Positions 44,192 to 53,215 are shown, numbered from the stretch's first letter. The stretch is 64,000 bases of DNA from Cupriavidus nantongensis (GCF_001598055.1 NZ_CP014844.1:1790967-1854966), one strand, 5' to 3'. Translations and numbers: made by a program. Notes: generated from the letters alone by a model not told the origin.

Positions 44192-45229
44192 TCACCGCTC
44201 CCCCGGGATACCGGTGCCGGCTTTCGCATCGACCTCGATCGTCACCGGCATGCCCTGGCGCAAGGCACTGTCGCTGTCGGCTTCGTCGATGACGATGCGC
44301 AGGCGGTACACCAGATCCGTGCGCAAATCCGTCGTCTCCACCGTCTTGGGGGTGAACTCGGCGCGCGGCGAGATGAAGCCGATCTGGCCGCGATAGACCT
44401 TCTCTGATGAATCGCTTTTGACGCGTACCACAGTACCGGGCGCGATGCGCCCCAAGTCCGACTCGCCCACGTAGGCGCGCACGTAAACCGGCTTGTCCAG
44501 GCTCAGGCTGTAGACCGCGCTCTGGCTTGCAACCATGCTGCCGGGCTCGCGCACCCGTGCGATGACGGTGCCACTACTGGGCGCCACCAATTCGGTGTCC
44601 GCCAAGGCTGTCGTGGCTTGCGCTGCGGCAGCCTGAGCGGCCGCAAGGCGAGCTTCTGCCGCGGCGATGTCTTCCTTGCGGAAGCCTTCGGATGCTTGCG
44701 ACAGGGCCGCCTTCGCTGCTTCGACGCCAGCGGCTGCCTGGTCTCGCGCCGTGCGGGCGGCATCGACCGTACGCTGGCTGCTGGCACCCGATGTCAGCAG
44801 GCCACTCTGGCGCTTGAAATTCCGCTCGGTCTCGGTGGCGAGCGCCTGTGCCTGCCTGAGGGCCTCGCGCGCCTGGGTGATTTCCTGCGGTCGCAGGCCG
44901 CGGCGCAGCTTGGCCAGTTCCGCCTGCGCCACCTGCACCTGGGCCTGCGCTGCCGCAAGGGCTTCCCGATAGGGTTGCGCGTCAAGCGCCGCCAGGCGCG
45001 CGCCCACGCTGACGGCATCGCCCTCGTCGAAAGCCATTTGCATCACGCGCCCGGGCTGACGGAAGGCCAGTTGCACCTCGCGGATATCGACGTTGCCGTA
45101 GAGGCGCAATGCATCTTGTTGTCCATGGTCGCGCGACAGCCAGAACGCCAGTGCGCCGCCAAGAGCGAGCAAGACGACGGCGATCACGACCCAACGGGTT
45201 TTTCTGGAGAGGAGGTTTGGAGTTTTCAT
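44192..45229 (-). CDS. HlyD-family periplasmic adaptor (YbhG-like)
   Basis: 345 aa. N-terminal membrane anchor (about 13-30), barrel-sandwich/lipoyl half (RLYGNVDIREVQLAFRQPGRV), long coiled-coil hairpin (about 80-215, Ala/Gln-rich), second lipoyl half (LVAPSSGTVIARVREPGSMV) and beta-barrel domain. Gene order TetR - (membrane protein) - HlyD - ABC - permeases mirrors E. coli cecR-ybhGFSR. Stop lies 1 nt before the ATPase ATG. Confidence 0.92.
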   Translation of the reverse strand: MKTPNLLSRKTRWVVIAVVLLALGGALAFWLSRDHGQQDALRLYGNVDIREVQLAFRQPGRVMQMAFDEGDAVSVGARLAALDAQPYREALAAAQAQVQVAQAELAKLRRGLRPQEITQAREALRQAQALATETERNFKRQSGLLTSGASSQRTVDAARTARDQAAAGVEAAKAALSQASEGFRKEDIAAAEARLAAAQAAAAQATTALADTELVAPSSGTVIARVREPGSMVASQSAVYSLSLDKPVYVRAYVGESDLGRIAPGTVVRVKSDSSEKVYRGQIGFISPRAEFTPKTVETTDLRTDLVYRLRIVIDEADSDSALRQGMPVTIEVDAKAGTGIPGER

Positions 45230-45256
45230 CGATGGGTTTCCGCTGGATAAAGGTGC

Positions 45257-45682
45257 TCAGTGCTCGCGTGCGACCGGCGCATTCGCCGCTGACCGGCGCC
45301 AGGCGATGGCCGCTATGCCAGCCCACACCAACGTGCGCAGCGTCATGGCGACCACCGTGCGTCGCTCCCAGGCGCCACCCAGAGCCACATGCACTCCGAA
45401 AGCGAGGAACACGAGTGCGGTCGCCACCGTGATGACAATCGCCAACCACGCGGCCCAGCGCCGGCGCATCCACAAGCCGACGCCGGCGACGATGTAGGCG
45501 AACCCGGCCAGAAAATTGAACCAGAGCACGAAAGGCACATAGTGGCCGGCGGCTTGGCGCGCCGCGCCGTCGACAAACAGAACGGCGCCGCCCTCCCGAA
45601 GAGTGAGCAGGCCGAAGCCGATCGCGAGCAGGGAGATCAGCCAGTGCCAGAGGCTGCGTTGTGGATGAGTGGTCATCTTCAT
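45257..45682 (-). CDS. Four-helix membrane protein (copy 1)
   Basis: 141 aa, start MKMTTHPQRSLWHWL; four predicted helices like its paralogue at 36763-37194. Lies between the TetR regulator and the HlyD gene, 27 nt from the latter, so it belongs to the exporter operon. Function unknown. Confidence 0.78.
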   Translation of the reverse strand: MKMTTHPQRSLWHWLISLLAIGFGLLTLREGGAVLFVDGAARQAAGHYVPFVLWFNFLAGFAYIVAGVGLWMRRRWAAWLAIVITVATALVFLAFGVHVALGGAWERRTVVAMTLRTLVWAGIAAIAWRRSAANAPVAREH

Positions 45683-45869
45683 GGCCTTTACTTGATCGCG
45701 GAAACTCCCAAGCCTTCGCCGTCGTCGCGGCGTGCGTGTGCGTTCCGCCGGGCGGTCGGGCTGAGTGTTGAATGACGCGGATTCGCGCTGGAGGCGCAAC
45801 GCGATCGCATGACCGTGGTGTGCCTCTCGGCCGACCGGGCAACTGCGTGGCGGCAGGATGGAAGGCGTT

Positions 45870-46478
45870 TCATCGGGTGTGCGTGATGCCACGGAGATAG
45901 ATGGCAAACACGGCTGGCGCATCACGACGAATGCGACTGACCTTGCCGGCCAACAGCGACTGCATGACCAGTCCCTGGATCGTGCCGATGAACAACACGG
46001 CGGCGGCATCCACGTCCAGATCCGCATCCAGGTCGCCTTGCGCCTTGCCTGCCTCCATCAGGCGGCGCAGGCGCTGTTCGTATTGACGGAGCAAGGTCTG
46101 CACCATCCGCTTGGCGAGCGTCTCGCCAGAGCGTTGCAGTTCTCCGAACAGCATGCGCGGCACGCCGGGATGCTTGGCCACGAAGTCGATGTGCGTCATG
46201 AACATGGCTTCGAGTGCTGCGGCAGGAGACGCGGCGCCCTCGGCCGCCTTGTCCACGCGCACCAGTAGACGCTCACCGACCCAGGTCATCGTTGCCTCCA
46301 GGATCGCGTCCTTGGTGGGAAAGTGGCGAAACAGCGCGCCCTGCGTCAAACCCATTCGATCGGCGATGGCCGTGGTCGTGATTTCGGCCGGGTTTTGCTC
46401 TGCTGCCAAGTCGACCACGGCTTGCACCGTGGCCGCGCGCCGCTCTTCAGCGGACAGATACTGAGGACGTTCGCTCAC
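45870..46478 (-). CDS. TetR-family repressor (CecR-like)
   Basis: 202 aa. HTH at about 28-60 (TTTAIADRMGLTQGALFRHFPTKDAIL), ligand-binding half with FVAKHPGVPRMLFGELQRSGETLAKRM and a dimer helix pair. First gene of the exporter cluster, with the likely operator at 46494-46517 just upstream, so autoregulation and control of the exporter by an unknown ligand are probable. Confidence 0.92.
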   Translation of the reverse strand: MSERPQYLSAEERRAATVQAVVDLAAEQNPAEITTTAIADRMGLTQGALFRHFPTKDAILEATMTWVGERLLVRVDKAAEGAASPAAALEAMFMTHIDFVAKHPGVPRMLFGELQRSGETLAKRMVQTLLRQYEQRLRRLMEAGKAQGDLDADLDVDAAAVLFIGTIQGLVMQSLLAGKVSRIRRDAPAVFAIYLRGITHTR

Positions 46479-46493
46479 CGATCAGACTCCATG

Positions 46494-46517
46494 AAGTAAG
46501 TAACCAATTACTTTCTT
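46494..46517. promoter_or_regulatory. Candidate operator of the TetR regulator
   Basis: Inverted repeat AAGTAAGTAA - CCAA - TTACTTTCTT (one mismatch) 16-39 nt upstream of the TetR start. Size and symmetry fit a TetR/CecR-type dimer site. Confidence 0.6.
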
Positions 46518-46751
46518 AACCCGCAAAATGACCATGATGCAAGAACAAAACCGACCGATTGGCACGGGAGTGGCCAGCCCTTGCCCATTCGGAAGCCGTC
46601 AATAGTTGCCCTTGATAGACCTCAAGAAGAGAATGCATTCTTCAATTGGCTGACAAGGCCATGGACCAACGAGCCCAGCAGTTCATTCTTAACGTCAGAA
46701 GTCACCTCACTCGGGCACGGTCGCGAATTCCCCGCTCGGACGACCGGCAAG

Positions 46752-46773
46752 GCTTGCATCTTTTTTTGCAAGC
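46752..46773. other. 7-bp hairpin upstream of the IS1380-like element
   Basis: GCTTGCA/TGCAAGC around TCTTTTTTT. Before the IS inserted it lay about 75 nt upstream of phaC, so it is either part of the pha promoter region or a small terminator. The remaining 46518-46782 holds no gene. Confidence 0.45.
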
Positions 46774-46782
46774 AGTAAGATA

Positions 46783-46786
46783 GTAA
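46783..46786. repeat. Target-site duplication GTAA (left)
   Basis: Repeated at 48435-48438 across the IS1380-like element. Confidence 0.8.
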
Positions 46787-48434
46787 CCTAAAAATCTCAG
46801 TTGGTGATGTGCAGCTTGCTCGAACCGCTGGCAGGCTACGGGTTTGCTGTTGATCGAGGGAGTCACCCGATGGGTGAGTCGAAATTGAAGCATTTGCAGC
46901 GTGAGGAAATGCTTTTGTCGTGTGCCGGGGTGCAGACGGCGGGCGGTCGCGTGCGGGTTCGTTGGGAGACCGACAGTGCGGCCACGCCGATGGGGCAACT
47001 GGCCTACTTCATTGAATTTCTGACACTGACCGGGTTGTGGTCGTGTTGGCAGGATCGCTGCCCGCTGTCGTACTCGAGCCCGAACGCACCGACCAAGGCC
47101 GATGTGCTCGGTACCTGGCTGCTGTCGATTCTGTCTGGGCACCGGCGCTACTCGCACGTCACGACGATCCGCTGCGATGGGGTCAATCCGGGGCTGCTGG
47201 GGATGAACAAGGTGATCAGCGAGGACGCGCTGCGCCGGGCGCTGGTGGCGATTCCCGAAGACAAAGGGGTGAGCTGGCTCGACGGCCACCTGCGCGAGAG
47301 CACCGCGCCCTTGCTCGATGTGCCCTGGATTCTGGACATCGACACGACGATCAAGCCGCTGTACGGCAAGCAGGAGGGGGCGGTCGTGTCGTACAACCCG
47401 AAGAAGCCGGGGCGGCCTTCGCACAGTTACCACACCTACCTGATGGCCGGGCTGCGCCTGGTGATGGGGGTTGAGGTCAAGGCGGGCAACGAGCACTCGG
47501 GCAGTCACACCTTGCCCGGCTTGCTCACGATCCTCGATGAGCTGCCCGCCCATCACAAACCGAAGATGGTACGCGGCGACTGCGGGTTCGGGTCGGACGG
47601 CATCATGCGCGAGCTCGAAGCGCGCGCACAGCCCTACCTGTTCAAGCTGCGCCTGTCGAAGAACGTCAAGCGCCACATTGAGCGCCTGTTCCGGGTCTCG
47701 GGCTGGTGTGATGCCGGTCAGGGCTGGGAAGGGATCGACAGCACGCTGGCACTCACCGGATGGGAAGACACGCGTCGCGTGGTCGTGCTGCGCCGCCCCC
47801 TGCGGGGCGAAATGCTCGTCGCCCAGGAGGACAACGGTCAGCAACTGCTGGGCTTCATCGAGGCCGACCGCAAGGGCGGAAAGCGCATCACCGGCTACGA
47901 GTACGCTGTGCTGGTCACCAACCTGGACCACGAAATCCTCTCGCTCGGCCAGCTCTACCGTGACCGCGCCGACGCGGAGAACGCCTTCGACGAACTCAAG
48001 AACCAGTGGGGCTGGGGCGGCTTCACCACGCACGATCTGCATCGCTGCCAATTGTCGGCGCGCGCGGTCGCCCTGATCTACAACTGGTGGAGCCTGTTTG
48101 TGCGCCTGGCCAACCCCGAAGCCCGGCTCGAAGCCATGACCAGCCGACCCTGGTTGATGTCCTCGGTCGGCCGACGCACCGAGCATGCGGGCCAGACCAC
48201 GATCACGCTGACCGGGCAGCACGCCTATTTCGACAAGGCCCGCCAAGTGCTCATGCGCGTGTCCAGCCAGCTTCAAACCTGGATGAGCGAAGCTGCGGAG
48301 CAGTTCAACGCCCCATCGGTCTGGCTGCGCTGTTGCGACCATCTCAAGCGCACCATCGCGGCCATCGGACCACCGGCACCCCTTCGTTTGCTGATTTAGC
48401 ATGCAAACCGGGTGGGGTAACTGAGGTTTTTAGG
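46787..48434 (+). mobile_element. IS1380-like insertion sequence (1,648 bp)
   Basis: Terminal inverted repeats CCTAAAAATCTCAG (left) and CCTAAAAACCTCAG (right, inverted), flanked by GTAA duplications. One transposase gene. It inserted 34 nt upstream of the phaC ATG, separating the pha genes from their native upstream region but leaving the phaC ribosome site. Confidence 0.88.
46870..48399 (+). CDS. DDE transposase, IS1380-like
   Basis: 509 aa, start MGESKLKHLQREEML with GAGGGAG 7 nt upstream; a TTG 23 codons earlier is less likely. Catalytic pattern: first Asp in WILDIDTT, second in VRGDCGFGSD, Glu in YRDRADAENAFDELK, the Y-R-E-K box of IS4-group/IS1380 enzymes. Intact, so the element may still move. 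Family name given from the motif spacing and the 4-bp target duplication. Confidence 0.85.
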   Translation: MGESKLKHLQREEMLLSCAGVQTAGGRVRVRWETDSAATPMGQLAYFIEFLTLTGLWSCWQDRCPLSYSSPNAPTKADVLGTWLLSILSGHRRYSHVTTIRCDGVNPGLLGMNKVISEDALRRALVAIPEDKGVSWLDGHLRESTAPLLDVPWILDIDTTIKPLYGKQEGAVVSYNPKKPGRPSHSYHTYLMAGLRLVMGVEVKAGNEHSGSHTLPGLLTILDELPAHHKPKMVRGDCGFGSDGIMRELEARAQPYLFKLRLSKNVKRHIERLFRVSGWCDAGQGWEGIDSTLALTGWEDTRRVVVLRRPLRGEMLVAQEDNGQQLLGFIEADRKGGKRITGYEYAVLVTNLDHEILSLGQLYRDRADAENAFDELKNQWGWGGFTTHDLHRCQLSARAVALIYNWWSLFVRLANPEARLEAMTSRPWLMSSVGRRTEHAGQTTITLTGQHAYFDKARQVLMRVSSQLQTWMSEAAEQFNAPSVWLRCCDHLKRTIAAIGPPAPLRLLI

Positions 48435-48438
48435 GTAA
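48435..48438. repeat. Target-site duplication GTAA (right)
   Basis: Matches 46783-46786. Confidence 0.8.
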
Positions 48439-48468
48439 TAAGTCACTTCCAAAATTGGAGGGTCAAAC

Positions 48469-50226
48469 ATGAATACTCTTGCCACGCCTGACAAATCTGA
48501 GACGACATCTTCCGAAGTTTGTCGCCCCGATGCCTTGGATACGCTGGCGAATGCCTGGCGGGCACGCGGTACGGGCGGTTTGTCACCAGCGGCGGGGGCG
48601 CTGGCCTGGTACGACTGGGCGCTGCACCTGAGCCTTTCTCCGGGCAAGCAGCGCAGCCTGATCGAAAAGGGGCTGCACAAGCAGCAACGCCTGGCGCGCT
48701 ACGCCGCGCACGCTGCAAGCGCCCACAGCTGCCCAACTTGCATCGAGCCACTGGAGCAGGACCGGCGCTTCTCGGCTCCGGCCTGGCAGCAGTGGCCTTT
48801 CAACGTCATTCACCAGAGCTTCTTGCTGCAGCAGCAGTGGTGGCACAACGCCACCACCGGCGTGCGCGGCGTGTCGCGCCATCACGAGAACATGGTCACT
48901 TTTGCCGGAAGGCAGTGGCTGGACATGTGGTCGCCTTCGAATTTCGTCTGGACCAATCCGGAAGTGCTGAACGCCATCAAGGCCAGCGGCGGCGCCAACC
49001 TGTGGCGCGGCGCCATGAACTTCCTTGATGATGCGCAGCGTCTCGCGCTTGACGATGCGCCCGCCGGAGTCGAAGGCTTCGAGGTCGGCAAGGACGTGGC
49101 GGTCACCCCGGGAAAGGTAGTGCTGCGCAACGACCTGATCGAGCTGATCCAGTACACACCGACGACGCCCGACGTGCATGCCGAGCCGATCCTGATCGTG
49201 CCTTCGTGGATCATGAAGTACTACATCCTCGACCTGTCGCCGCACAATTCCATGGTGAACTACCTGGTGGGGCAGGGGCATACGGTGTTCATCATTTCCT
49301 GGAAGAACCCGGGCCCGGCAGACCGTGACCTCGGCATGGAGGATTACCGTCGGCTCGGCGTCATGGATGCGCTCGATGCGGTCACGGCCATCGTGCCCAA
49401 ACATAAGGTGCAGGCGGTTGGCTATTGCCTGGGAGGCACCTTGCTGGCGATTGCGGCTGCCGCGATGGCGCGCGACGGTGACGATCGGCTGCACAGCCTG
49501 ACGCTGCTGGCGTCGGAGACCGATTTCCGCGAATCGGGCGAAATCGCCATGTTCATCGACGAGAGTCAACTGGCCTGGCTCGAAGCCGGCATGTGGGACA
49601 AAGGCTATCTCGACGGCAAGCAGATGGCCGGTGCGTTTCAGATGCTCAACTCGCGCGACCTGATCTGGTCGCGCCGCGTGCGCGAGTACCTGCTGGGCGA
49701 ACGGCAGGAGTTCAATGACCTGATGGCATGGAATGCCGACGTGACGCGCATGCCGTATCGCATGCACAGCGAGTACCTGCGGCGTTTGTATCTGAACAAC
49801 GATCTGGCCGAGGGACGCTACCAGGTCGGCGGACGGCCGGTGGCGATCGCCGACATCGAAGTGCCGATGCTCATCGTCGGCACGGTGCGCGACCACGTTG
49901 CCCCCTGGCCATCCGTGTACAAGATGCATCTGCTCAGTGATGCGGAGCTGACCTTCGTACTGACCAGCGGCGGGCACAACGCCGGCGTGGTCAGCGAGCC
50001 GGGGCACCCCCGGCGCAGCTACCAGATTGCGACCCGCAGCGTCGGCGCTCGCTACGTCGATCCGCAAACGTGGCGTACCGAAACCCCGCTGAACGAGGGC
50101 TCCTGGTGGCCAGCCTGGCAGCAGTGGCTGGCACGACATTCGACCGAGCGGGTATCGCCGCCTGCCATGGGCGGCACGCAGGTCCCGCTTGGTGATGCAC
50201 CGGGAACCTATGTGGCAATGCGCTGA
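48469..50226 (+). CDS. phaC: Class I polyhydroxyalkanoate synthase
   Basis: 585-aa PHA synthase that polymerises hydroxyacyl-CoA on granule surfaces. N-terminal PhaC domain, then the alpha/beta-hydrolase core with catalytic Cys320 (GYCLGG), Asp475 (VRDHVAPW) and His503 (GGHNAGV). Length fits class I. TTGGAGGG precedes the ATG. First gene of phaC-phaP-phaB; the IS1380-like element lies just upstream, so transcription may now depend on the IS. Confidence 0.95.
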   Translation: MNTLATPDKSETTSSEVCRPDALDTLANAWRARGTGGLSPAAGALAWYDWALHLSLSPGKQRSLIEKGLHKQQRLARYAAHAASAHSCPTCIEPLEQDRRFSAPAWQQWPFNVIHQSFLLQQQWWHNATTGVRGVSRHHENMVTFAGRQWLDMWSPSNFVWTNPEVLNAIKASGGANLWRGAMNFLDDAQRLALDDAPAGVEGFEVGKDVAVTPGKVVLRNDLIELIQYTPTTPDVHAEPILIVPSWIMKYYILDLSPHNSMVNYLVGQGHTVFIISWKNPGPADRDLGMEDYRRLGVMDALDAVTAIVPKHKVQAVGYCLGGTLLAIAAAAMARDGDDRLHSLTLLASETDFRESGEIAMFIDESQLAWLEAGMWDKGYLDGKQMAGAFQMLNSRDLIWSRRVREYLLGERQEFNDLMAWNADVTRMPYRMHSEYLRRLYLNNDLAEGRYQVGGRPVAIADIEVPMLIVGTVRDHVAPWPSVYKMHLLSDAELTFVLTSGGHNAGVVSEPGHPRRSYQIATRSVGARYVDPQTWRTETPLNEGSWWPAWQQWLARHSTERVSPPAMGGTQVPLGDAPGTYVAMR

Positions 50227-50334
50227 TACGACGCGCCGAAGCCGAGACAAGACAAGACCATTTCAACAGGGACATCGCTAAGGATGGCCTACACCCGCCC
50301 CGAAGGGGGCCCACCATGACCGAAGGGCACTGCA

Positions 50335-50778
50335 ATGAGCAACGAACTGCCAATCCATCTCTACAAAGCCAATGCCGAGCTGCAACTGCAGATCACGCGC
50401 TTGCTGCAGGAGAGCAGCCATCACTGGCTCGAGGTCATGCAACAGCTCAGCGCTGGCAGCGTGCTGGAGACCACCTCGCGCATCCAGGGCCTCCAACAGG
50501 CGGCCGACTGGCAAGCGCTCGCGACCTTGCCGTCCGAAGTGTTCTGGCGTCTGTGCCAAGGCCGCATGGGCGATGCCCAAGCGGTCGGGCAAGTAGCAGC
50601 CAAGAGCCAGACGGCCTTTGCCAATGGACTGCGCCAGGCGCTCACGACTTGGCAGGAGTCTGTCTCCGAGGCATTCGGCGCGAGTGGCGACGCAGCCTCT
50701 TTCACGCAGCTTTGCCAGCGCTGGACGCAGCCCTGGACCGCCCCAAGCGCCGTACCCCAGGGCAAGACCAAGAAATGA
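50335..50778 (+). CDS. phaP: Phasin family granule protein
   Basis: 147 aa, amphipathic and mostly helical (LYKANAELQLQITRLLQESSHHWLEVM), with no membrane segment, as in phasins coating PHA granules. Lies between phaC and phaB, 10 nt before phaB. Length and context fit; sequence alone is less specific. Confidence 0.85.
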   Translation: MSNELPIHLYKANAELQLQITRLLQESSHHWLEVMQQLSAGSVLETTSRIQGLQQAADWQALATLPSEVFWRLCQGRMGDAQAVGQVAAKSQTAFANGLRQALTTWQESVSEAFGASGDAASFTQLCQRWTQPWTAPSAVPQGKTKK

Positions 50779-50788
50779 GGGGACGGCA

Positions 50789-51535
50789 ATGAATACGACG
50801 CAACGGACGGCGCTGGTGACGGGAGGCAACCGGGGGTTGGGCGCTGCGATCGCCCGTGCCCTGCACGATGCCGGCCACCGCGTGATCGTCACGCATACCC
50901 CCGGCAACACCACGATTGGCCAGTGGCAGCAAGCGCAAGCGACACAGGGCTACACATTTGCTGCCTACGGGGTGGATGTATCGAACTACGAATCAACGCA
51001 GGAACTGGCGCGGCGCATCCACGCCGACGGTCATCGGATCGACATCCTGGTGAACAACGCCGGCATCACCCGCGACGCAACGCTGCGCAAGCTCGACAAG
51101 GCCGGGTGGGATGCCGTACTGCGCACCAACCTGGACTCCATGTTCAACGTCACCAAGCCGTTCGTCGATCCGATGGTCGAGCGCGGCTGGGGTCGCATCG
51201 TCAACATCTCGTCGATCAACGGCAGCAAGGGCCAGTTCGGGCAGACCAATTATTCGGCGGCCAAGGCCGGGGTACATGGATTCACCAAGGCGCTCGCACA
51301 GGAGGTGGCGCACAAGGGCGTGACGGTCAACACCGTCTCGCCGGGCTATTTCGCCACCAAGATGGTGATGGCGGTGCGCGAGGATGTGCGCCAGAAGATC
51401 ATCGATGCGATTCCGATTGGCCGTCTCGGTCAGCCGGCCGAGATTGCGGCACTTGTCGCCTTCATCGCCAGCGAAGCCGCCGCCTTCATGACCGGCAGCA
51501 ACGTGGCGATGAACGGCGGCCAGCATATGTATTGA
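50789..51535 (+). CDS. phaB: Acetoacetyl-CoA reductase
   Basis: 248-aa short-chain dehydrogenase making (R)-3-hydroxybutyryl-CoA for PhaC. Cofactor motif TGGNRGLG (11-18), NNAG (89-92), catalytic Ser141/142, Tyr155, Lys159 (TNYSAAK). C-terminal FMTGSNVAMNGGQHMY is typical of PhaB. AGGGGAC precedes the ATG; longer upstream starts overlap phaP. No phaA gene is in the window, so thiolase must come from elsewhere. Confidence 0.94.
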   Translation: MNTTQRTALVTGGNRGLGAAIARALHDAGHRVIVTHTPGNTTIGQWQQAQATQGYTFAAYGVDVSNYESTQELARRIHADGHRIDILVNNAGITRDATLRKLDKAGWDAVLRTNLDSMFNVTKPFVDPMVERGWGRIVNISSINGSKGQFGQTNYSAAKAGVHGFTKALAQEVAHKGVTVNTVSPGYFATKMVMAVREDVRQKIIDAIPIGRLGQPAEIAALVAFIASEAAAFMTGSNVAMNGGQHMY

Positions 51536-51544
51536 GTAGTCGAG

Positions 51545-51660
51545 GAGCCTGCGGCATGAAAGTCTGGACCATTCGCGTGGGCAACGTCTCCCCCGGTCGC
51601 TGCAATTCACCGAAGAGCATCCTTGGCACACTCGGGTGCTCGGACCCGAAGCATGCGCAT
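51545..51660 (-). pseudogene. Remnant of a TetR regulator gene
   Basis: Minus-strand frame reads SEHPSVPRMLFGELQRPGE followed by TLPTRMVQT, matching KHPGVPRMLFGELQRSGETLAKRMVQT of the TetR protein at 45870. Only about 35 codons survive. Together with the intact TetR gene on the other side of the pha cluster it suggests duplication or insertion history. Confidence 0.75.
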
Positions 51661-51678
51661 TGACACGAGGGTGTTTGC

Positions 51679-51831
51679 GTGCTGACGGATAGTGATCTGC
51701 AAGCCCTCCGGTTGACCGCACGTCTAGCAGGCGTCCTCACCCTGATCCTGATCGACACCCCCATCGCTTGGTGGCTGGCTCGTACCAAGGTCTGGTGGAA
51801 AGGGCCGATAGGAGGCTGCCTTGGAGCCTAG
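51679..51831 (+). pseudogene. Molybdate ABC permease (modB) N-terminal fragment
   Basis: 50 codons from a GTG: LTDSDLQALRLTARLAG, then a helix VLTLILIDTPIAWWLA and WWKGPIGG, the usual start of ModB up to the first helix. It ends at a TAG overlapping the LysR start. The rest of modB is absent; only a rearrangement scar. Confidence 0.7.
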
Positions 51832-52729
51832 ATTGCTACGCTATTTCGTTGCAGTCGCGGAAGAGCTGCATCTCGCCCGCGCGGCCGAGCGTCTCGGCAT
51901 CGAGCAATCTCCCGTATCACGAGCAATGCGCGACCTCGAACGCCTGCTGGGCGTCTCATTGTTCGACCGCAGTGCCCGGCAGACGCGGCTGACTTGGGCC
52001 GGCCAGGTGTTGCTGGGCGAAGCTCGGCGCGTGTTGGCCACCGTGGACCAAGCGGTTCAAGCTACCAAGGCTGCAGCGCAGGGCTACCAGAGCTATTTGC
52101 GCATCGCCATCTGCGACAGCCTTGCCCAGCCACGCATCGCCTCGCTACTGGCGCGCAGTCGCGAGGAAGAACCTGAATTGGGGATTCGGGTCTTCGATCT
52201 GCCGTTTTCGCGGCAGCTCAAGGGCCTGCACGATGACCTGCTGGATGTCGGCTTCGCGCTGTCGGATGCGGTCACCGGAGGGCTGATCGCCGAGCCTGCT
52301 TGGAGCGATCCGCTATCGGTGATCGTGCCGACACGCCATCCGCTGCTCGCGCATGCACAGGTCAAGTTGGAAGACGCCTTGAAGTTTCCGCTGGTCCTGT
52401 GTCACCCGGATGCGGCGTCGGGCTGCCATGACCAGATTCAGGCACTGCTCGACGGCGCGGCCATCACGCCCAAGATAGCCGACCACGTGACAAGCCTTGG
52501 CGTGATGCTCACGCTGGTGGGAGCCGGTTATGGCATCGGCTTTGCCATCGGTGCACAGGTGCAGACTTGCCAGCGGCCCGACATTGCGATACGCCCGCTG
52601 GCGGGCATCACGCCCACGCTGACGACCTATCTGCTGCGCCGTCAGAGCGAGCCCTCGGAACCGATGAAGCGGTTCTTGCAGCGTGCTCGGCGGTTGTTCC
52701 GGCCGCAAGGCGATGTGCACGCTCCTTGA
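51821..52729 (+). CDS. LysR-family regulator
   Basis: 302 aa, TTG start (MEPRLLRYFVAVAEELHLARAAERLG) with GGAGG 5 nt upstream. HTH at the N-terminus and an effector domain with GLIAEPAWSDPLSVIVP and GVMLTLVGAGYGIGF. Paralogue of the LysR at 32279. Last gene before the ICE end, co-oriented with the pha genes; target unknown. Confidence 0.9.
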   Translation: MEPRLLRYFVAVAEELHLARAAERLGIEQSPVSRAMRDLERLLGVSLFDRSARQTRLTWAGQVLLGEARRVLATVDQAVQATKAAAQGYQSYLRIAICDSLAQPRIASLLARSREEEPELGIRVFDLPFSRQLKGLHDDLLDVGFALSDAVTGGLIAEPAWSDPLSVIVPTRHPLLAHAQVKLEDALKFPLVLCHPDAASGCHDQIQALLDGAAITPKIADHVTSLGVMLTLVGAGYGIGFAIGAQVQTCQRPDIAIRPLAGITPTLTTYLLRRQSEPSEPMKRFLQRARRLFRPQGDVHAP

Positions 52730-52839
52730 CCCGCATCGGTCCAGGTACGTTGGCTATTGGCAGCCGTCTCCGGCTCTGGGTGGACTTATCTGGTCCGTCA
52801 CGTTGACCGACTTGGATTTTTGAGTCCAGAATAGAGGCC

Positions 52840-52863
52840 TTCTTGGGGAGCTGACCCCAAGAA
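52840..52863 (+). terminator. Terminator-like hairpin after the LysR gene
   Basis: Perfect 9-bp stem TTCTTGGGG/CCCCAAGAA with a 6-nt loop, followed by ATTCTTT. 111 nt after the LysR stop. Confidence 0.65.
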
Positions 52864-52907
52864 ATTCTTTGTTGATCAACCGGTTGGGTTGTGGGTGCTG
52901 TTCCCTT

Positions 52908-52929
52908 CACCCGCTTCATAGAGCGGGTG
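52908..52929. other. Hairpin near the ICE right end
   Basis: 8-bp stem CACCCGCT/AGCGGGTG, 6-nt loop. No T-run. The surrounding 52730-53050 contains no gene. Confidence 0.45.
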
Positions 52930-53053
52930 GTTCGCATAGGATCGAGACCCGCGACTCTGGCCAGTTGATCTTTGGCGATTCGCGAAGGATCCGCGCTCCG
53001 CCGCCTGCGCCGCGCCGGACAGAGTCGGTGTCGCAAAAAGTACCGCGAAGGTG

Positions 53054-53082
53054 TTGCCAGGCGAGAGCTGTTAGTACATAAT
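53054..53082 (+). promoter_or_regulatory. Outward sigma70 promoter at the ICE end (Pcirc-like)
   Basis: TTGCCA (53054-53059), 17-nt spacer, CATAAT (53077-53082): each hexamer matches the consensus at 5 of 6. It points through the att site toward the integrase. ICEclc has such a promoter, placed before the integrase only after circularisation. Predicted from sequence. Confidence 0.65.
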
Positions 53083-53150
53083 GCAGTCCTTCGCGGCACA
53101 ATGAGAAGTAAAAATTGCTGCGTTATCAAGGAGTTAAAGCGGGGATTTAA

Positions 53151-53168
53151 GTCTCGTTTCCCGCTCCA
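53151..53168 (+). other. ICE attachment site: 18-bp 3' end of tRNA-Gly
   Basis: GTCTCGTTTCCCGCTCCA is the 3' end of a bacterial tRNA-Gly(GCC) gene and the att core of ICEclc. The preceding 58 nt do not complete a tRNA, so this is not the chromosomal tRNA side. To the left is ICE right-end DNA, to the right the integrase: an attP-like or tandem junction. Confidence 0.85.
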
Positions 53169-53215
53169 ATTTATGATCTACAGACTTCCACTGACGTCTG
53201 TAAGTCATTGAAAAG

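Noticed and set aside
53093..53168. A complete tRNA-Gly gene at the att site
   Set aside because: Only the last 18 nt match; there is no acceptor 5' half, D arm or anticodon arm before them.
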